The notes below the pieces were generated by a model. It worked only from the letters and a program-made list of their open reading frames with translations. It ran no database searches and was not told where the DNA came from. A stretch of DNA of 40,645 nucleotides from assembly GCA_902781315.1 (NCBI GenBank), contig CACZIT010000029.1, forward strand, positions 1 to 40,645, in the 5' to 3' direction. Position 1 is the stretch's first letter, and the number at the start of each line of letters is the position of its first letter. Made by a program: the position numbers and the translations under genes. The stretch is from an uncultured Prevotellaceae bacterium. GTDB lineage: Bacteria > Bacteroidota > Bacteroidia > Bacteroidales > Bacteroidaceae. Below are positions 24,784 to 34,224 of the stretch, piece after piece.

Positions 24784-25521
24784 TTACTTCCCGTTTCTAT
24801 AGACACCGCCTGAGGCTGTCGTGGGGTCGTAGTCCTCACCTTCCTTGGGGAATGTGGGGATGAACTTCATCTCGTGCTCAATGCGTCGCTGCCGCTGGCG
24901 CATGTAGGCACTGGGCTCACGGCTGCTGAAACGCCGCGGATTGGGCAGTGTGGCTGCTATGAGGGCACAGTCGGAACGCGACAGGCGGTCGGCAGTGGTG
25001 CCAAAGTGATATTCGGCCACCGCATCAAGTCCGTAGATGCCATCCCCCATCTCGATGGAGTTCAGATAGACCTCCATGATGCGCTGCTTCGACCAGAAGA
25101 GTTCGATGAGTGCCGTGAAATAAGCCTCCAAGCCTTTTCTGACCCACGAGCGCCCTGGCCACAGGAAGACATTCTTGGCCGTCTGCTGGGTGATGGTGCT
25201 GCCGCCGAGCTTGTTCTTGCCTCCCTTCAGGTTGCGCTTGGCAGCCTTCTGAATGGCATCGTAGTCGAAGCCGTGGTGGAGCAGGAAGCGCTGGTCTTCA
25301 CTGGCCATGACGGCCACGGGCATGTGGGGCGACATCTTGTCGAGCGACACCCAGTGGTGGTGGAGCTTCAGGCTTCGTCCCTCGTTCGACTGCTCCACAC
25401 AGCGTATCACCATGAGGGGCGTCACCCATACGGGAACAAAGCGCAACACTATAACAGCAAGAATGGTGGAGGCAAAAAATGCCGCCACCACTCTGATGAT
25501 GATTTTCCGGATAAGTTTCAT
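24784..25521 (-). CDS. mtgA: Monofunctional peptidoglycan glycosyltransferase MtgA
   Basis: The protein has 245 residues with one N-terminal membrane helix (about 10-28). GT51 motifs are in order: [14 protein letters not shown] (catalytic Glu), [21 protein letters not shown], and [12 protein letters not shown]. It polymerises lipid II into glycan strands on the outer face of the inner membrane and lacks a transpeptidase domain. Length and architecture are normal. It lies three bases after the stop of the OmpA-type gene on the same strand, so the two may be co-transcribed. Confidence 0.93.
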   Translation of the reverse strand: MKLIRKIIIRVVAAFFASTILAVIVLRFVPVWVTPLMVIRCVEQSNEGRSLKLHHHWVSLDKMSPHMPVAVMASEDQRFLLHHGFDYDAIQKAAKRNLKGGKNKLGGSTITQQTAKNVFLWPGRSWVRKGLEAYFTALIELFWSKQRIMEVYLNSIEMGDGIYGLDAVAEYHFGTTADRLSRSDCALIAATLPNPRRFSSREPSAYMRQRQRRIEHEMKFIPTFPKEGEDYDPTTASGGVYRNGK

Positions 25522-25524
25522 TTC

Positions 25525-26223
25525 TTACTGCAGCGTGCCTGCCTCAGCGGCCTGAATCATAGCCTGAGAAGCATACATGTAGACCTCCACGCGGCGGTTC
25601 TGAGCCTTACCGGCAGCGGTAGAGTTGTCAGCAACGGGGTTAGCCTCGCCGAAACCGGTGGTAGAACGAATCTGGTTGTTGCTCACGCCCAGAGAGTTCA
25701 GATAGTTGGTCACGGCCTGAGCGCGCTGCTGCGAGAGGTTGAGGTTCTTCTGAACGCTCTGCTCGGCAGTGGAGTTCTTCCAGCCAGCGTTGTCGGTATA
25801 GCCCTGCACAGCAACGTCGCAGTCGGTGTTCTGCTTCAGCACCTCAGCAAACTTAGCCAGCGAGTTCTTGGCCGTAGCGCTCAGCGTGGAGCTACCGGTA
25901 GCGAAGAGGATACCAGAGTCGAAGGTCACCTTCACAGCCTGCAGGCCGTTGGCATCTGTCACCGACTCAACCTGAGCGTTCTGAACAGCCTGGGCCTGAG
26001 CCTTCACCTTGTCCATGTGCTTGCCGATGAGAGCGCCAGTACCAGCACCTACAGCACCGCCGATAGCAGCACCAACAGCCGTATTGCCGGCAATCTTACC
26101 GATGATGGCACCCAGTGCAGCACCTGCACCTGTACCGATGAGAGCACCATTCTTCGTGGCAGTACCACAACTTACCAACACTGCAAGACACATACCAAGT
26201 GTCATGAATTTCATTTTCTTCAT
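25525..26223 (-). CDS. OmpA-type outer-membrane lipoprotein with glycine zipper
   Basis: The protein has 232 residues. A lipoprotein signal ends in LVSCG (C19). Residues 25-70 are a glycine-zipper stretch (GALIGTGAGAALGAIIG and similar), followed by a short coiled linker. The C-terminal OmpA-like peptidoglycan-binding domain (about 95-220) has FDSGILFATGSSTL, GYTDNAGW and LSQQRAQAVTNYL, ending with QNRRVEVYM. It should tether the outer membrane to peptidoglycan. It precedes mtgA by three bases, an apt pairing of cell-wall functions. Confidence 0.92.
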   Translation of the reverse strand: MKKMKFMTLGMCLAVLVSCGTATKNGALIGTGAGAALGAIIGKIAGNTAVGAAIGGAVGAGTGALIGKHMDKVKAQAQAVQNAQVESVTDANGLQAVKVTFDSGILFATGSSTLSATAKNSLAKFAEVLKQNTDCDVAVQGYTDNAGWKNSTAEQSVQKNLNLSQQRAQAVTNYLNSLGVSNNQIRSTTGFGEANPVADNSTAAGKAQNRRVEVYMYASQAMIQAAEAGTLQ

Positions 26224-26347
26224 ACTACAATTTTTATTTAAAAGTTAATAATACGATGTCCGTACTTTCTTCTTTTTTGACGCACAAGAATGCATTTCGT
26301 TTAAACACGAGGTTGCAGAAAGATGCTTTTCGAGTTAAAAACTGCTG

Positions 26348-26355
26348 CAAAGATA
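26348..26355 (-). promoter_or_regulatory. -7 box of the OmpA-type gene
   Basis: On the minus strand TATCTTTG, an exact TAnnTTTG match, about 125 bases upstream of the ATG, giving a long leader. Confidence 0.55.
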
Positions 26356-26398
26356 ACTCTTTTTTTTACTTTATCGCACTTATACCAACATTTTTTTG

Positions 26399-26406
26399 TA
26401 ATTTTG
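26399..26406 (+). promoter_or_regulatory. -7 box of proS
   Basis: TAATTTTG matches the consensus and lies 76 bases before the ATG of proS. Confidence 0.6.
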
Positions 26407-26482
26407 CGCCAAAATTTAGCAATAGGTGCAACATTATGCGCCAAAAAATCAAAACCAAGAAACTTAAAAACTCAAAATAATT

Positions 26483-27964
26483 ATGGCAAAAGAACTGAAA
26501 GATTTGACAAAGCGCGCTGACAACTATAGTCAGTGGTACAATGATTTGGTGGTGAAGGCCGACTTGGCAGAACAGTCAGCCGTGCGTGGTTGCATGGTTA
26601 TCAAGCCCTATGGCTATGCCATCTGGGAGAAGATGCAGCACCAGCTCGACCAGATGTTCAAGGAGACGGGCGTGCAGAATGCCTACTTCCCCCTGCTCAT
26701 CCCGAAGTCGTTCCTCAGCCGCGAGGCCGAGCATGTGGAGGGTTTCGCCAAGGAGTGTGCCGTGGTGACTCACTACCGCCTGCGCGCCAAGGAGGACAAG
26801 AGCGGCGTGGAGGTTGACCCCGCTGCCCGCCTGGAGGAGGAACTCATCATCCGCCCCACATCAGAAACCATCATCTGGAACACCTATAAGAACTGGATTC
26901 ACTCGTGGCGCGACCTGCCCCTGCTGTGCAACCAGTGGTGCAATGTGATGCGCTGGGAGATGCGCACGCGTCCGTTCCTTCGCACCAGCGAGTTCCTTTG
27001 GCAGGAAGGTCACACAGCCCACGCCACCCGCGAGGAGGCTGAAGCCGAAGCCAAGCTCATGCTGAAGGTATATGCCGAGTTTGCCGAGAAGTGGATGGCT
27101 GTGCCCGTTGTGCAGGGTGTGAAGAGCGAGACGGAGCGCTTCGCCGGTGCACTGGATACCTACACCATCGAGGCCATGATGCAGGACGGAAAGGCTCTGC
27201 AGAGCGGCACCTCCCACTTCCTGGGTCAGAACTTCGCCAAGGCCTTCGACGTCACCTATCTTAATAAGGAAAACAAGCCTGAATACGTGTGGGCCACTTC
27301 GTGGGGTGTTTCGACTCGCCTCATCGGTGCGCTCATCATGACTCACTCCGACGACAATGGTCTGGTGCTGCCGCCGAAACTGGCTCCGCTGCAGGTGGTC
27401 ATCATCCCCATTGCCACGAAGCCCGAGCAGATGGAAGTGGTCAACAAGGAGGTACAGCCCATCATGGAAGCCCTCCGTGCTAAGGGCATCAGCGTGAAGT
27501 TCGACGACTCCGACAACAAGCGTCCTGGCTTCAAGTTTGCCGACTACGAGCTGAAGGGTGTGCCCGTGCGTCTGGTGCTGGGTGCCCGCGACTTGGAGAA
27601 TGGCACCATCGAAGTGATGCGCCGCGACACGCTTGAGAAGGAAACCCGTCCGCTGGAAGGCATCGCCCAATATGTGGAGCAGTTGCTGGAAGACATTCAG
27701 GAGAACATCTTCAACAAGGCAAAGGCCTACCGCGACGAGCGCATCTACGAGTGCGACAACTACGAGGAGTTCAAGGAGCGCGTGAAGGACGGCGGCTTCT
27801 TCCTCTGCCATTGGGACGGCACTGCCGAAACCGAGGCCAAGATCAAGGAAGACACGCAGGCCACCATACGCTGCGTGCCCTATGGCTTTGAGCAGACTCC
27901 GGGCACTGACATGGTGAGCGGCAAGCCCGCCAAGTGCCGTGTCATCATTGCCCGCAGCTATTAA
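26483..27964 (+). CDS. proS: Prolyl-tRNA synthetase, archaeal/eukaryotic type
   Basis: The protein has 493 residues, the length of the short ProS type without the bacterial editing insertion. Class II motifs are seen: motif 2 around [22 protein letters not shown] and motif 3 near [19 protein letters not shown]. An anticodon-binding domain (from [10 protein letters not shown]) and the C-terminal domain ending in IIARSY, with the terminal Tyr typical of this type, follow. It attaches proline to tRNA-Pro in the cytoplasm. The gene is followed after 52 bases by a DUF3298-type lipoprotein gene on the same strand, which may be co-transcribed. Confidence 0.97.
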   Translation: MAKELKDLTKRADNYSQWYNDLVVKADLAEQSAVRGCMVIKPYGYAIWEKMQHQLDQMFKETGVQNAYFPLLIPKSFLSREAEHVEGFAKECAVVTHYRLRAKEDKSGVEVDPAARLEEELIIRPTSETIIWNTYKNWIHSWRDLPLLCNQWCNVMRWEMRTRPFLRTSEFLWQEGHTAHATREEAEAEAKLMLKVYAEFAEKWMAVPVVQGVKSETERFAGALDTYTIEAMMQDGKALQSGTSHFLGQNFAKAFDVTYLNKENKPEYVWATSWGVSTRLIGALIMTHSDDNGLVLPPKLAPLQVVIIPIATKPEQMEVVNKEVQPIMEALRAKGISVKFDDSDNKRPGFKFADYELKGVPVRLVLGARDLENGTIEVMRRDTLEKETRPLEGIAQYVEQLLEDIQENIFNKAKAYRDERIYECDNYEEFKERVKDGGFFLCHWDGTAETEAKIKEDTQATIRCVPYGFEQTPGTDMVSGKPAKCRVIIARSY

Positions 27965-28016
27965 GCGGCATCACCCTTTTAGACGATGCAACAGAATAAC
28001 ATCACATTGGCAATAT

Positions 28017-28856
28017 ATGAAAACCAACATTGTAAAAGAAAGACCATCGTTTGCAACAAGTTGTATTGGCATCTTGTTATTCTGCTGCATTGTCTCCCTT
28101 TTCACTGCATGCCGGTCGGGCAACAAGTCCGTGCGCGTAGGAGGATTTGAGATTGACAGCGTCGTGGTCGACACCACGCTGGCTCTCACCCAAGCTGAAG
28201 GGGCCCCTGCGTGCCAGCTGTCGCTTCACCTGCATTTCCTGAAAGAGAAGAAGGCACAGGCCATGAACGACACGCTGCTGCGTGCCGGCATCCTGCTGCC
28301 CGACTACTTCTCGCTCAGCAAGGAGAAACTCTCTGTCAGGGAACTCGTCGACTCGTTTGTGGGGCGCTATCTGGAGGAATACCGAACGGAGTATGCCCCA
28401 CTCTATCAGGCCGACAGGGAACACGCCACGGCCTACAACGTGCAGTACAGCGTGCGCAGCCACTTTGAGAAGAACGCCGACGACGTGCTGACCAACATTG
28501 CCGACATCTACACTTATGGCGGTGGTGCCCACGGCATCAAGCAGACACTGGCTTTGAACATCGACACCAAGAAGAATCAGTTGATTCGTCTCAGCGACCT
28601 TTTCATCGACGGTTCCGAGCCCCTGCTGAAAGAAATCATTATCCAGCACATCGGCAAGCAGCACGAGGCTGAATCGCTGGCCGACCTTCAGGCAAAAGGC
28701 ATCTTTGCCGACGGCGAGGTCTATCTCTCTGAAAACTTCATCCTGGGCAAGGACGACATCACCTTCATCTACGGCGAGGACGAGATTGCCCCGCATGCCG
28801 TAGGCGAAATCCGAGTGAAGGTTGACCTTGACGACTTGAAGAAATTTTTGAAATAG
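28017..28856 (+). CDS. DUF3298/RsiV-like lipoprotein
   Basis: The protein has 279 residues from the ATG at 28017. This start gives a proper lipoprotein signal ending LFTAC; the longer frame from 27939 overlaps proS and lacks such a signal. The body has YTYGGGAHGI, the hallmark of DUF3298/RsiV-like proteins, preceded by a DUF4163-like beta-rich half and followed by LSDLFID. In Bacillus, RsiV-type proteins bind lysozyme; homologues in Bacteroidota are uncharacterised envelope lipoproteins. rsmG starts 12 bases after its stop, so it is likely part of the same transcript. Confidence 0.82.
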   Translation: MKTNIVKERPSFATSCIGILLFCCIVSLFTACRSGNKSVRVGGFEIDSVVVDTTLALTQAEGAPACQLSLHLHFLKEKKAQAMNDTLLRAGILLPDYFSLSKEKLSVRELVDSFVGRYLEEYRTEYAPLYQADREHATAYNVQYSVRSHFEKNADDVLTNIADIYTYGGGAHGIKQTLALNIDTKKNQLIRLSDLFIDGSEPLLKEIIIQHIGKQHEAESLADLQAKGIFADGEVYLSENFILGKDDITFIYGEDEIAPHAVGEIRVKVDLDDLKKFLK

Positions 28857-28867
28857 GAACCACGTTT

Positions 28868-29515
28868 ATGAACATCCCCACAGCAAGCATGAACGCAGAA
28901 ATCATCACCAAATACTTCCCCACCCTGAGCGAGACACAGCTCAAGCAGTACGCAGCCCTCATGGACCTTTACCGCGATTGGAATGCGAAGATTAATGTCA
29001 TCTCTCGCAAGGACATCGACAACCTCTATGAGCACCACGTTCTGCATTCGCTGGCCATCGCGAAAGCCATACGCTTCGTGCCGGGCACCAGCATTCTCGA
29101 CTTCGGAACGGGTGGCGGTTTTCCTGGTATTCCGCTGGCTATCATGTTCCCCGAGTGCCGCTTTAAGCTCATCGACGGAACAGGAAAGAAAATCCTCGTG
29201 GCAACGGAAGTGGCCAAGGCCATCGGGCTGAAGAACGTCCGGGCAGAACATCTGCGTGGCGAGGAGGAGAAAGGCAAGTTCGACTTCGTCGTCAGCCGTG
29301 CGGTGATGCCCCTGCCCAATCTGATGAAGATTGTACGCAAGAACATCTCGCCGAAGCAGCAGAATGCCACCCTCAACGGCATCTTCTGCCTGAAAGGCGG
29401 AAATGTTGATGCAGAGATTCATCCCTTCCGCTGCCAAGCCGAGGTCACCGACATCAGCTTGTGGTTCGAAGAGGAGTGGTTCAAAGAAAAGAATGTTATT
29501 TACGTGCCATGCTGA
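28868..29515 (+). CDS. rsmG: 16S rRNA G527 N7-methyltransferase RsmG
   Basis: The protein has 215 residues. NAKINVISRKDIDNLYEHHVLHSL (within residues 38-61) and the SAM motif ILDFGTGGGFPGIPLAI are diagnostic of RsmG/GidB. It methylates N7 of G527 in 16S rRNA. The start could also be the second ATG at 28889, which removes seven residues. It lies 12 bases after the lipoprotein gene, and its last seven bases overlap the ATG of the MBL hydrolase gene. Confidence 0.95.
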   Translation: MNIPTASMNAEIITKYFPTLSETQLKQYAALMDLYRDWNAKINVISRKDIDNLYEHHVLHSLAIAKAIRFVPGTSILDFGTGGGFPGIPLAIMFPECRFKLIDGTGKKILVATEVAKAIGLKNVRAEHLRGEEEKGKFDFVVSRAVMPLPNLMKIVRKNISPKQQNATLNGIFCLKGGNVDAEIHPFRCQAEVTDISLWFEEEWFKEKNVIYVPC

Positions 29516-30153
29516 AAATCCAACGATTTGTTTGCAACATGCTGCAGGAAAACTGCTACGTGGTCAGCGACGAGACACAGGAATGCGTCATCGTCGACTG
29601 CGGTGCTTACTATCCTGAAGAGAAAACTGCAATACTTGAATACATCAACTCCAACCATCTGACGCCCAAGCACTTGATAGCCACTCACGGGCATCTCGAC
29701 CACAACTTCGGCAACAAGTTTGTCTTCGACCATTTCGGCTTGCAGGTGGAGTTGCATCGCGATGACCAAGAGTTCATCAGCTGCTACGAGGAGCAGGCAG
29801 AGAAGTTCTTCCAGTTGACAGCCGTCGACCCGCTTCCGCCTGTTGGCCGGCTGCTCTCGGGCAACGATGTCATCAGCTTCGGCTCCCATCAGTTCACGAT
29901 TCTGGAGACACCCGGCCATTCGCAGGGCGGCGTCTTCTACTATTGTGAAGAAGAGAAAGTGTGCTTCTCTGGCGACTCGCTGTTCCAGGGATCCATCGGA
30001 CGCACCGACCTCAGCGGCGGTTCTATGTTCATGCTCATACAGAGCCTGCGCACCATCTCGCAACTGCCCGACGAAACTGTGGTTCTTCCCGGCCATGGGC
30101 CGAAGACCACCATCGGTATGGAAGTAGCCACCAATCCCTTCATCGACCGTTAA
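29509..30153 (+). CDS. MBL-fold metallo-hydrolase (glyoxalase II-like)
   Basis: The protein has 214 residues from the ATG at 29509, which overlaps the rsmG stop by seven bases; an upstream in-frame ATG at 29461 would add 16 residues within rsmG. The metal-binding motif THGHLDHNFG is present, with further ligands in ETPGHSQGG (His), FSGDSLFQGSIGRTDL (Asp) and LPGHGPKTTI (His). This arrangement is typical of small glyoxalase II-like hydrolases of the MBL superfamily. The substrate is unknown. It is likely co-transcribed with rsmG and ruvC. Confidence 0.9.
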   Translation: MLKIQRFVCNMLQENCYVVSDETQECVIVDCGAYYPEEKTAILEYINSNHLTPKHLIATHGHLDHNFGNKFVFDHFGLQVELHRDDQEFISCYEEQAEKFFQLTAVDPLPPVGRLLSGNDVISFGSHQFTILETPGHSQGGVFYYCEEEKVCFSGDSLFQGSIGRTDLSGGSMFMLIQSLRTISQLPDETVVLPGHGPKTTIGMEVATNPFIDR

Positions 30154-30174
30154 CACCCCTCCCCTCTTACCCTC

Positions 30175-30786
30175 ATGGCTACAAAGACAAAGGCAGAACG
30201 CATCATCTTAGGCATCGACCCAGGCACCAATGTGATGGGCTACGGCATCTTACGTGCCGTAGGCAACAAGGCGGAGATGGTGGCCATGGGGGTCATCGAC
30301 CTGCACAAGCTGCCCGACCCCTACCTGCGTCTCGGACATATCTTCGAGCGTGTCACGGGCATCATCGATGCCTACCTGCCCGACGAGATGGCCATCGAGG
30401 CTCCTTTCTTCGGCAAGAATGTACAGTCGATGCTCAAGCTGGGACGCGCTCAGGGGGTGGCCATCGCTGCTGCCATCCATCACGACGTGCCCATCCACGA
30501 GTATGCCCCCATGAAAATCAAGGTGGCCATCACCGGCAACGGCAATGCCTCGAAGGAACAGGTGGCAGGCATGTTGCAGCGCATGCTCAACCTGAAAGCC
30601 GACGAAATGCCCAGATACATGGATGCCACCGACGCACTCGGAGCTGCCTACTGTCATTTCCTGCAACTGGGCAAGCCCGAATCCACTGCCACCAGCTATC
30701 GCGGATGGAAGGACTTCGTCAGCCGCAACCAAAGCCGCGTGTCGAAGGTGGGATTAAACGATTCTGAAACGAAAACGTCAAAATAA
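30175..30786 (+). CDS. ruvC: Holliday junction resolvase RuvC
   Basis: The protein has 203 residues, slightly long through an unstructured C-terminal tail of about 25 residues. Catalytic carboxylates are visible: D15 (ILGIDPGT), E75 (AIEAPFFG), and D150/D153 ([13 protein letters not shown]). It cleaves Holliday junctions as a dimer with RuvAB. It starts 21 bases after the MBL hydrolase stop. A small secreted-protein gene follows 20 bases later. Confidence 0.97.
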   Translation: MATKTKAERIILGIDPGTNVMGYGILRAVGNKAEMVAMGVIDLHKLPDPYLRLGHIFERVTGIIDAYLPDEMAIEAPFFGKNVQSMLKLGRAQGVAIAAAIHHDVPIHEYAPMKIKVAITGNGNASKEQVAGMLQRMLNLKADEMPRYMDATDALGAAYCHFLQLGKPESTATSYRGWKDFVSRNQSRVSKVGLNDSETKTSK

Positions 30787-30806
30787 CAATCAACCATAAA
30801 AAGAAA

Positions 30807-31301
30807 ATGAAAAAGTTACTGATAATCGCCGTCTTGTTCTGCATGACAGCAACTGCGGCAAAAGCACAGGACGTGTTCCTGGAACTGCTGAAAACATCGA
30901 AGGAAGTGGCCGACGACAAGTCAAAAGACCTGGAGACACGCAAGATAGCCACGTTCAAATACGACGAACTGAGCTACATGGCCATGAAGGTGCGCGACGA
31001 CGTGCTGCGCGACACCACCAACCTCGACTTCTTCAACCAAACCGTGAAGATGCTCAACGAGCAGTCGTTTGCCATGCATGAGTTCGTCTCGCTCTACCTC
31101 GACCGTCTGGCAAAGGCCAAGAAGAAGCAGGAACGCGACGTCATCATCACCGTTTTCCGCAATGCCAGCATCAACCATCCGCTCTTCAACGACATGGACA
31201 AAGACCTCATCCTGGCCTACTACAACAACGAGAACTACCTCACGCAGTTCTCGCTCGACACCGACTGGGTAAAGGCGCTGGCAGCAGTCAGGAAAGAATA
31301 G
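30807..31301 (+). CDS. Small secreted protein of unknown function
   Basis: The protein has 164 residues. A signal peptide (1-20, cut after AKA) leads to a highly helical, charged mature part with few cysteines and no motif I recognise. It contains KYDELSYMAMKVRDDV and ends DTDWVKALAAVRKE. It should be periplasmic. It follows ruvC by 20 bases and precedes a strong bidirectional terminator, so it is the last gene of this transcript. It resembles conserved hypothetical proteins of Prevotella and Bacteroides; function is not assigned. Confidence 0.75.
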   Translation: MKKLLIIAVLFCMTATAAKAQDVFLELLKTSKEVADDKSKDLETRKIATFKYDELSYMAMKVRDDVLRDTTNLDFFNQTVKMLNEQSFAMHEFVSLYLDRLAKAKKKQERDVIITVFRNASINHPLFNDMDKDLILAYYNNENYLTQFSLDTDWVKALAAVRKE

Positions 31302-31333
31302 CACCTTCCATTCTTAAGGCACAGTAAAAGAAA

Positions 31334-31376
31334 ACAGCCTCTCCCGTGGTTACCATGCGGAGAGGCTGTCTTTTTT
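31334..31376. terminator. Bidirectional terminator after the ruvC cluster
   Basis: ACAGCCTCTCC (31334-31344) pairs with GGAGAGGCTGT (31359-31369), followed by CTTTTTT. An A-rich run precedes it, so it may also serve the convergent lytic transglycosylase gene. Confidence 0.9.
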
Positions 31377-32571
31377 ATATCTTGTATTTGTTCTTATGCT
31401 TGGCAGGTCGCGGAGTGCCTGTCACCACCGAAGCAGTGCCCGGTCGGGCAAAGCCGCGATACTGGGCCCATCGGTCGCGTATGCGAGCCACGTAGTTCAC
31501 GGTCTCCGAACCTCTCATATAGCCATGTTTCACCACGGGGTCGCCGTAGTATTGCGGCGAACTCAACTTCAACACAAACTCCGAGACATCGTTCCAACTA
31601 TACTTGTTGCGCCCGTTCTTCTCGGCCAGCGACATGGCATCGCGAATGTGGAAGAAGCCGCCATTATAGGCTGCCAGCACAAAATAGCAACGCTCGTTGC
31701 GATTGGGGATATCATTGAAATGACTGGTCAGCTCGGCAATATACTTGGCTGCGGCAGCAATGTTGGACTCCGGCTCAAATATCTGCGACTGCGGCAGCCC
31801 CAGATGGGCAGCCGTGCCAGGCATAATCTGCATCAGGCCGCAAGCGCCTGCCCACGACTTGGCACGGGGGTCGAAGGTTGACTCCTGATAGCACTGGGCA
31901 GCCAGCAGACGCCAATCCCAGCGCGCCACGGGAGCATACTGCTGGAACAAGGCATCGTAGCGCGAGATGACACCACCCGAACGGCTCAGCATGGGCGAGA
32001 ACACCCGTCGGGTGATGCTCTTCGTCGATAGTGCAAAGCTCTCCTCCTGCTTAGCCTCGGCAATCATCTCCGGGCGGAACCATCCATTCAGCGTGTCGGC
32101 CAGTTCCGTGTTCTTGGCAGTCACAGCCCAACCGACGGCCGTCGTGTCGCCCAACTGATAGCCACACGAGCGCAGTCCCTGGAAGCCCTTTGGCAACGGG
32201 AAGGCAATGACATCGCCCTCCCCCAGTTTCAGGCGGCTCACCATGTCGGCCGTGTCAACACACACCTCCACGCGCAACTTCACACCAATCAGTTGGGCAA
32301 ACTTCTCGCACAGCAGGTACTGCAGTCCCATGCCGTGGCCGTGATAGTCGTAGTAGGTCTCAGGACCGGTCAGCGTCAGCATGATCAGTTCGCCGTTAGC
32401 CTGAATATCTGCCAGCGAGAACTGGGTGCCGCCGTCCTCCGTTCCTGCCTCGCGCACCTCGTCAGTATACTCCTCCACGGGCGTTCCCCAGGGAGTGAGC
32501 TTCTTCTGCTTCTTGTCCTGACAAGCCGTCAGCACGAGCACCATTAATATATATAATGTGAACCTTCTCAT
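31375..32571 (-). CDS. mltF: MltF-like membrane-bound lytic transglycosylase
   Basis: The protein has 398 residues from the ATG at 32571. That start gives a lipoprotein signal ending VLTACQ and follows a -7 box; the longer frame from 32616 would include the promoter. Domains: a solute-binding-protein-like module (about 50-230, with GELIMLTLTGPETYYDYHG and GVKLRVEVC) and a C-terminal SLT lytic domain with the catalytic Glu in AQCYQESTFDP, followed by GACGLMQIMPGTAAHLGL and AAYNGG. It cleaves peptidoglycan glycan strands to form 1,6-anhydro ends. It is monocistronic. Confidence 0.9.
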   Translation of the reverse strand: MRRFTLYILMVLVLTACQDKKQKKLTPWGTPVEEYTDEVREAGTEDGGTQFSLADIQANGELIMLTLTGPETYYDYHGHGMGLQYLLCEKFAQLIGVKLRVEVCVDTADMVSRLKLGEGDVIAFPLPKGFQGLRSCGYQLGDTTAVGWAVTAKNTELADTLNGWFRPEMIAEAKQEESFALSTKSITRRVFSPMLSRSGGVISRYDALFQQYAPVARWDWRLLAAQCYQESTFDPRAKSWAGACGLMQIMPGTAAHLGLPQSQIFEPESNIAAAAKYIAELTSHFNDIPNRNERCYFVLAAYNGGFFHIRDAMSLAEKNGRNKYSWNDVSEFVLKLSSPQYYGDPVVKHGYMRGSETVNYVARIRDRWAQYRGFARPGTASVVTGTPRPAKHKNKYKI

Positions 32572-32583
32572 GTTTTCAGGCCA

Positions 32584-32591
32584 CAAAAGTA
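32584..32591 (-). promoter_or_regulatory. -7 box of the lytic transglycosylase gene
   Basis: On the minus strand TACTTTTG, a TAnnTTTG match 12 bases upstream of the chosen ATG. It lies inside the longer reading frame and so supports the shorter start. Confidence 0.6.
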
Positions 32592-32661
32592 CAACTAAAA
32601 TTGCACAATCGGGCAAGACGTACGGGAAAAGTGTAGTAAAAAGCGAATAAATTTATGTTTT

Positions 32662-32695
32662 TTTGATGTTTTTTCTAAAAAAAAATATAACTTTG
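32662..32695 (+). promoter_or_regulatory. Promoter of the dcu operon
   Basis: TTTG (32662-32665), 22 bases, then TAACTTTG (32688-32695), 62 bases before the first dcu ATG. Confidence 0.65.
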
Positions 32696-32757
32696 CATGT
32701 TAGAACAAATTAAAATAATACCTAAACAACAGTAATAACTTAAAAAACATCAAGCTC

Positions 32758-34203
32758 ATGACAATTACAATGATCATTCAGCTGCTCATTGTGCTGCTGG
32801 CCCTCTGGGTAGGTTCGCGCTATGGCAGCTTGGCTCTGGGTGCCATCTCCGGTATCGGTCTGGCACTACTTGTTTTTGGATTCGGCATGAAGCCAGGCTC
32901 ACCCCCTACCGATGTCATCTACATCATCATCGCAGCTGTGACCTGTGCAGGCATCATGCAGGCATCGGGAGGTATGGATTGGCTCATCCAGATTGCCGAG
33001 AAAATGCTGCGAAAGCATCCTGACCGCATCACTTTCCTGGCTCCGCTGAGCACCTTCCTGCTCACCGTGCTCGTAGGAACAGGCCACGTGGTCTACACGC
33101 TCATGCCCATCATCTGCGACATCTCGCTGAAGCAGGGCATCCGCCCCGAGCGCCCTTGCGGTGTGGCCAGTATCGCCTCGCAGGTGGGCATCACCTGTTC
33201 GCCCATCGCTGCTGCCGTCGTGGCCTTTGTCACCATCTCTAACGCCAACGGCTTCGAGGTGTCCATTCCCCAAGTGCTGATGATCAGCTTCCCGGCATGC
33301 GTGTGCGGACTTATGGCCGCTGCTGCCGCCAGCTACCACCGCGGCCTCGACCTCGACAAAGACCCTGAGTTCCAGACCAAGCTGAAAGACCCCGTACAGC
33401 GCGAATACATCTATGGCAGCTCGGCCACAACGCTCGACAAGAAGATTCCGCAGTCGGCAAAGAATGCCGTCTACGTGTTCCTCGGAGCGCTCGTCGTCAT
33501 CGTGCTCTTCGCCATCTTCCAGGACATCCTGCCCTCCTACTCCACCATCAAGGCCGTGAAGGACGCTCCCGACTTCACCTTCAGCGACGGCACCGTAGCC
33601 TCGGCTGCCGCCCTGGCCAAAGCTAAGGTGCTCATTCCCGGCGTCACAGAGATGTCTACCGTACAGCTGAAGATGAACGTCGTCATACAGATTGTCATGG
33701 TTTCGGCAGCTGCCATCATGATTCTCTTCTGCAAGGCTTCACCCGTGAAGGCCGTCCATGGCGCCGTTTGGCAAAGCGGAATGGTGGCCGTCGTGGCCAT
33801 CTTCGGCATCGCCTGGCTCGCCGACACCTACTTCTCCAACTACACCAACGAGATGCAGGCCATGCTCGGCGACATCGTGGCGAAGTACAACTGGTCCATA
33901 GCCCTGGTGTTCTTCCTCGTCTCTGTACTCATCAACTCGCAAGGCGCCGTGGTAGTCTCCATGCTGCCGCTGGCCTATTCGCTCGGCATCCCCGGCCCCG
34001 TGCTGCTGGGAGTGCTGCCCTCTGTGTATGGCTACTTCTTCATCCCGAACTACCCCAGCGATATCGCCACCGTCAACTTCGACCGCTCCGGCACCACCGT
34101 CATCGGCAAGTACCTGCTCAACCACTCGTTCATGATGCCGGGCCTCATACATGTCGTCGTGGCTACACTCGTTGCCTACAGTCTTTCGATGCTCATTTTC
34201 TAA
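32758..34203 (+). CDS. Anaerobic C4-dicarboxylate transporter, Dcu family (first copy)
   Basis: The protein has 481 residues with about 10-12 hydrophobic segments. The N-terminal half has GSRYGSLALGAISGIGLALLV (part of helices 1-2), IMQASGGMDWLIQIAEKMLR and VGTGHVVYTLMPII, which match DcuA/DcuB transporters. These exchange fumarate, malate or aspartate for succinate during fumarate respiration, in line with a succinate-producing anaerobe. A paralogue follows after 21 bases; the two are similar along their whole length. DcuA and DcuB types cannot be distinguished here. Confidence 0.93.
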   Translation: MTITMIIQLLIVLLALWVGSRYGSLALGAISGIGLALLVFGFGMKPGSPPTDVIYIIIAAVTCAGIMQASGGMDWLIQIAEKMLRKHPDRITFLAPLSTFLLTVLVGTGHVVYTLMPIICDISLKQGIRPERPCGVASIASQVGITCSPIAAAVVAFVTISNANGFEVSIPQVLMISFPACVCGLMAAAAASYHRGLDLDKDPEFQTKLKDPVQREYIYGSSATTLDKKIPQSAKNAVYVFLGALVVIVLFAIFQDILPSYSTIKAVKDAPDFTFSDGTVASAAALAKAKVLIPGVTEMSTVQLKMNVVIQIVMVSAAAIMILFCKASPVKAVHGAVWQSGMVAVVAIFGIAWLADTYFSNYTNEMQAMLGDIVAKYNWSIALVFFLVSVLINSQGAVVVSMLPLAYSLGIPGPVLLGVLPSVYGYFFIPNYPSDIATVNFDRSGTTVIGKYLLNHSFMMPGLIHVVVATLVAYSLSMLIF

Positions 34204-34224
34204 ACCCCTAATACACAGAAGATT

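Noticed and set aside
27939-28016. Upstream start for the DUF3298-type lipoprotein
   Set aside because: It overlaps proS and would bury the lipoprotein signal peptide.
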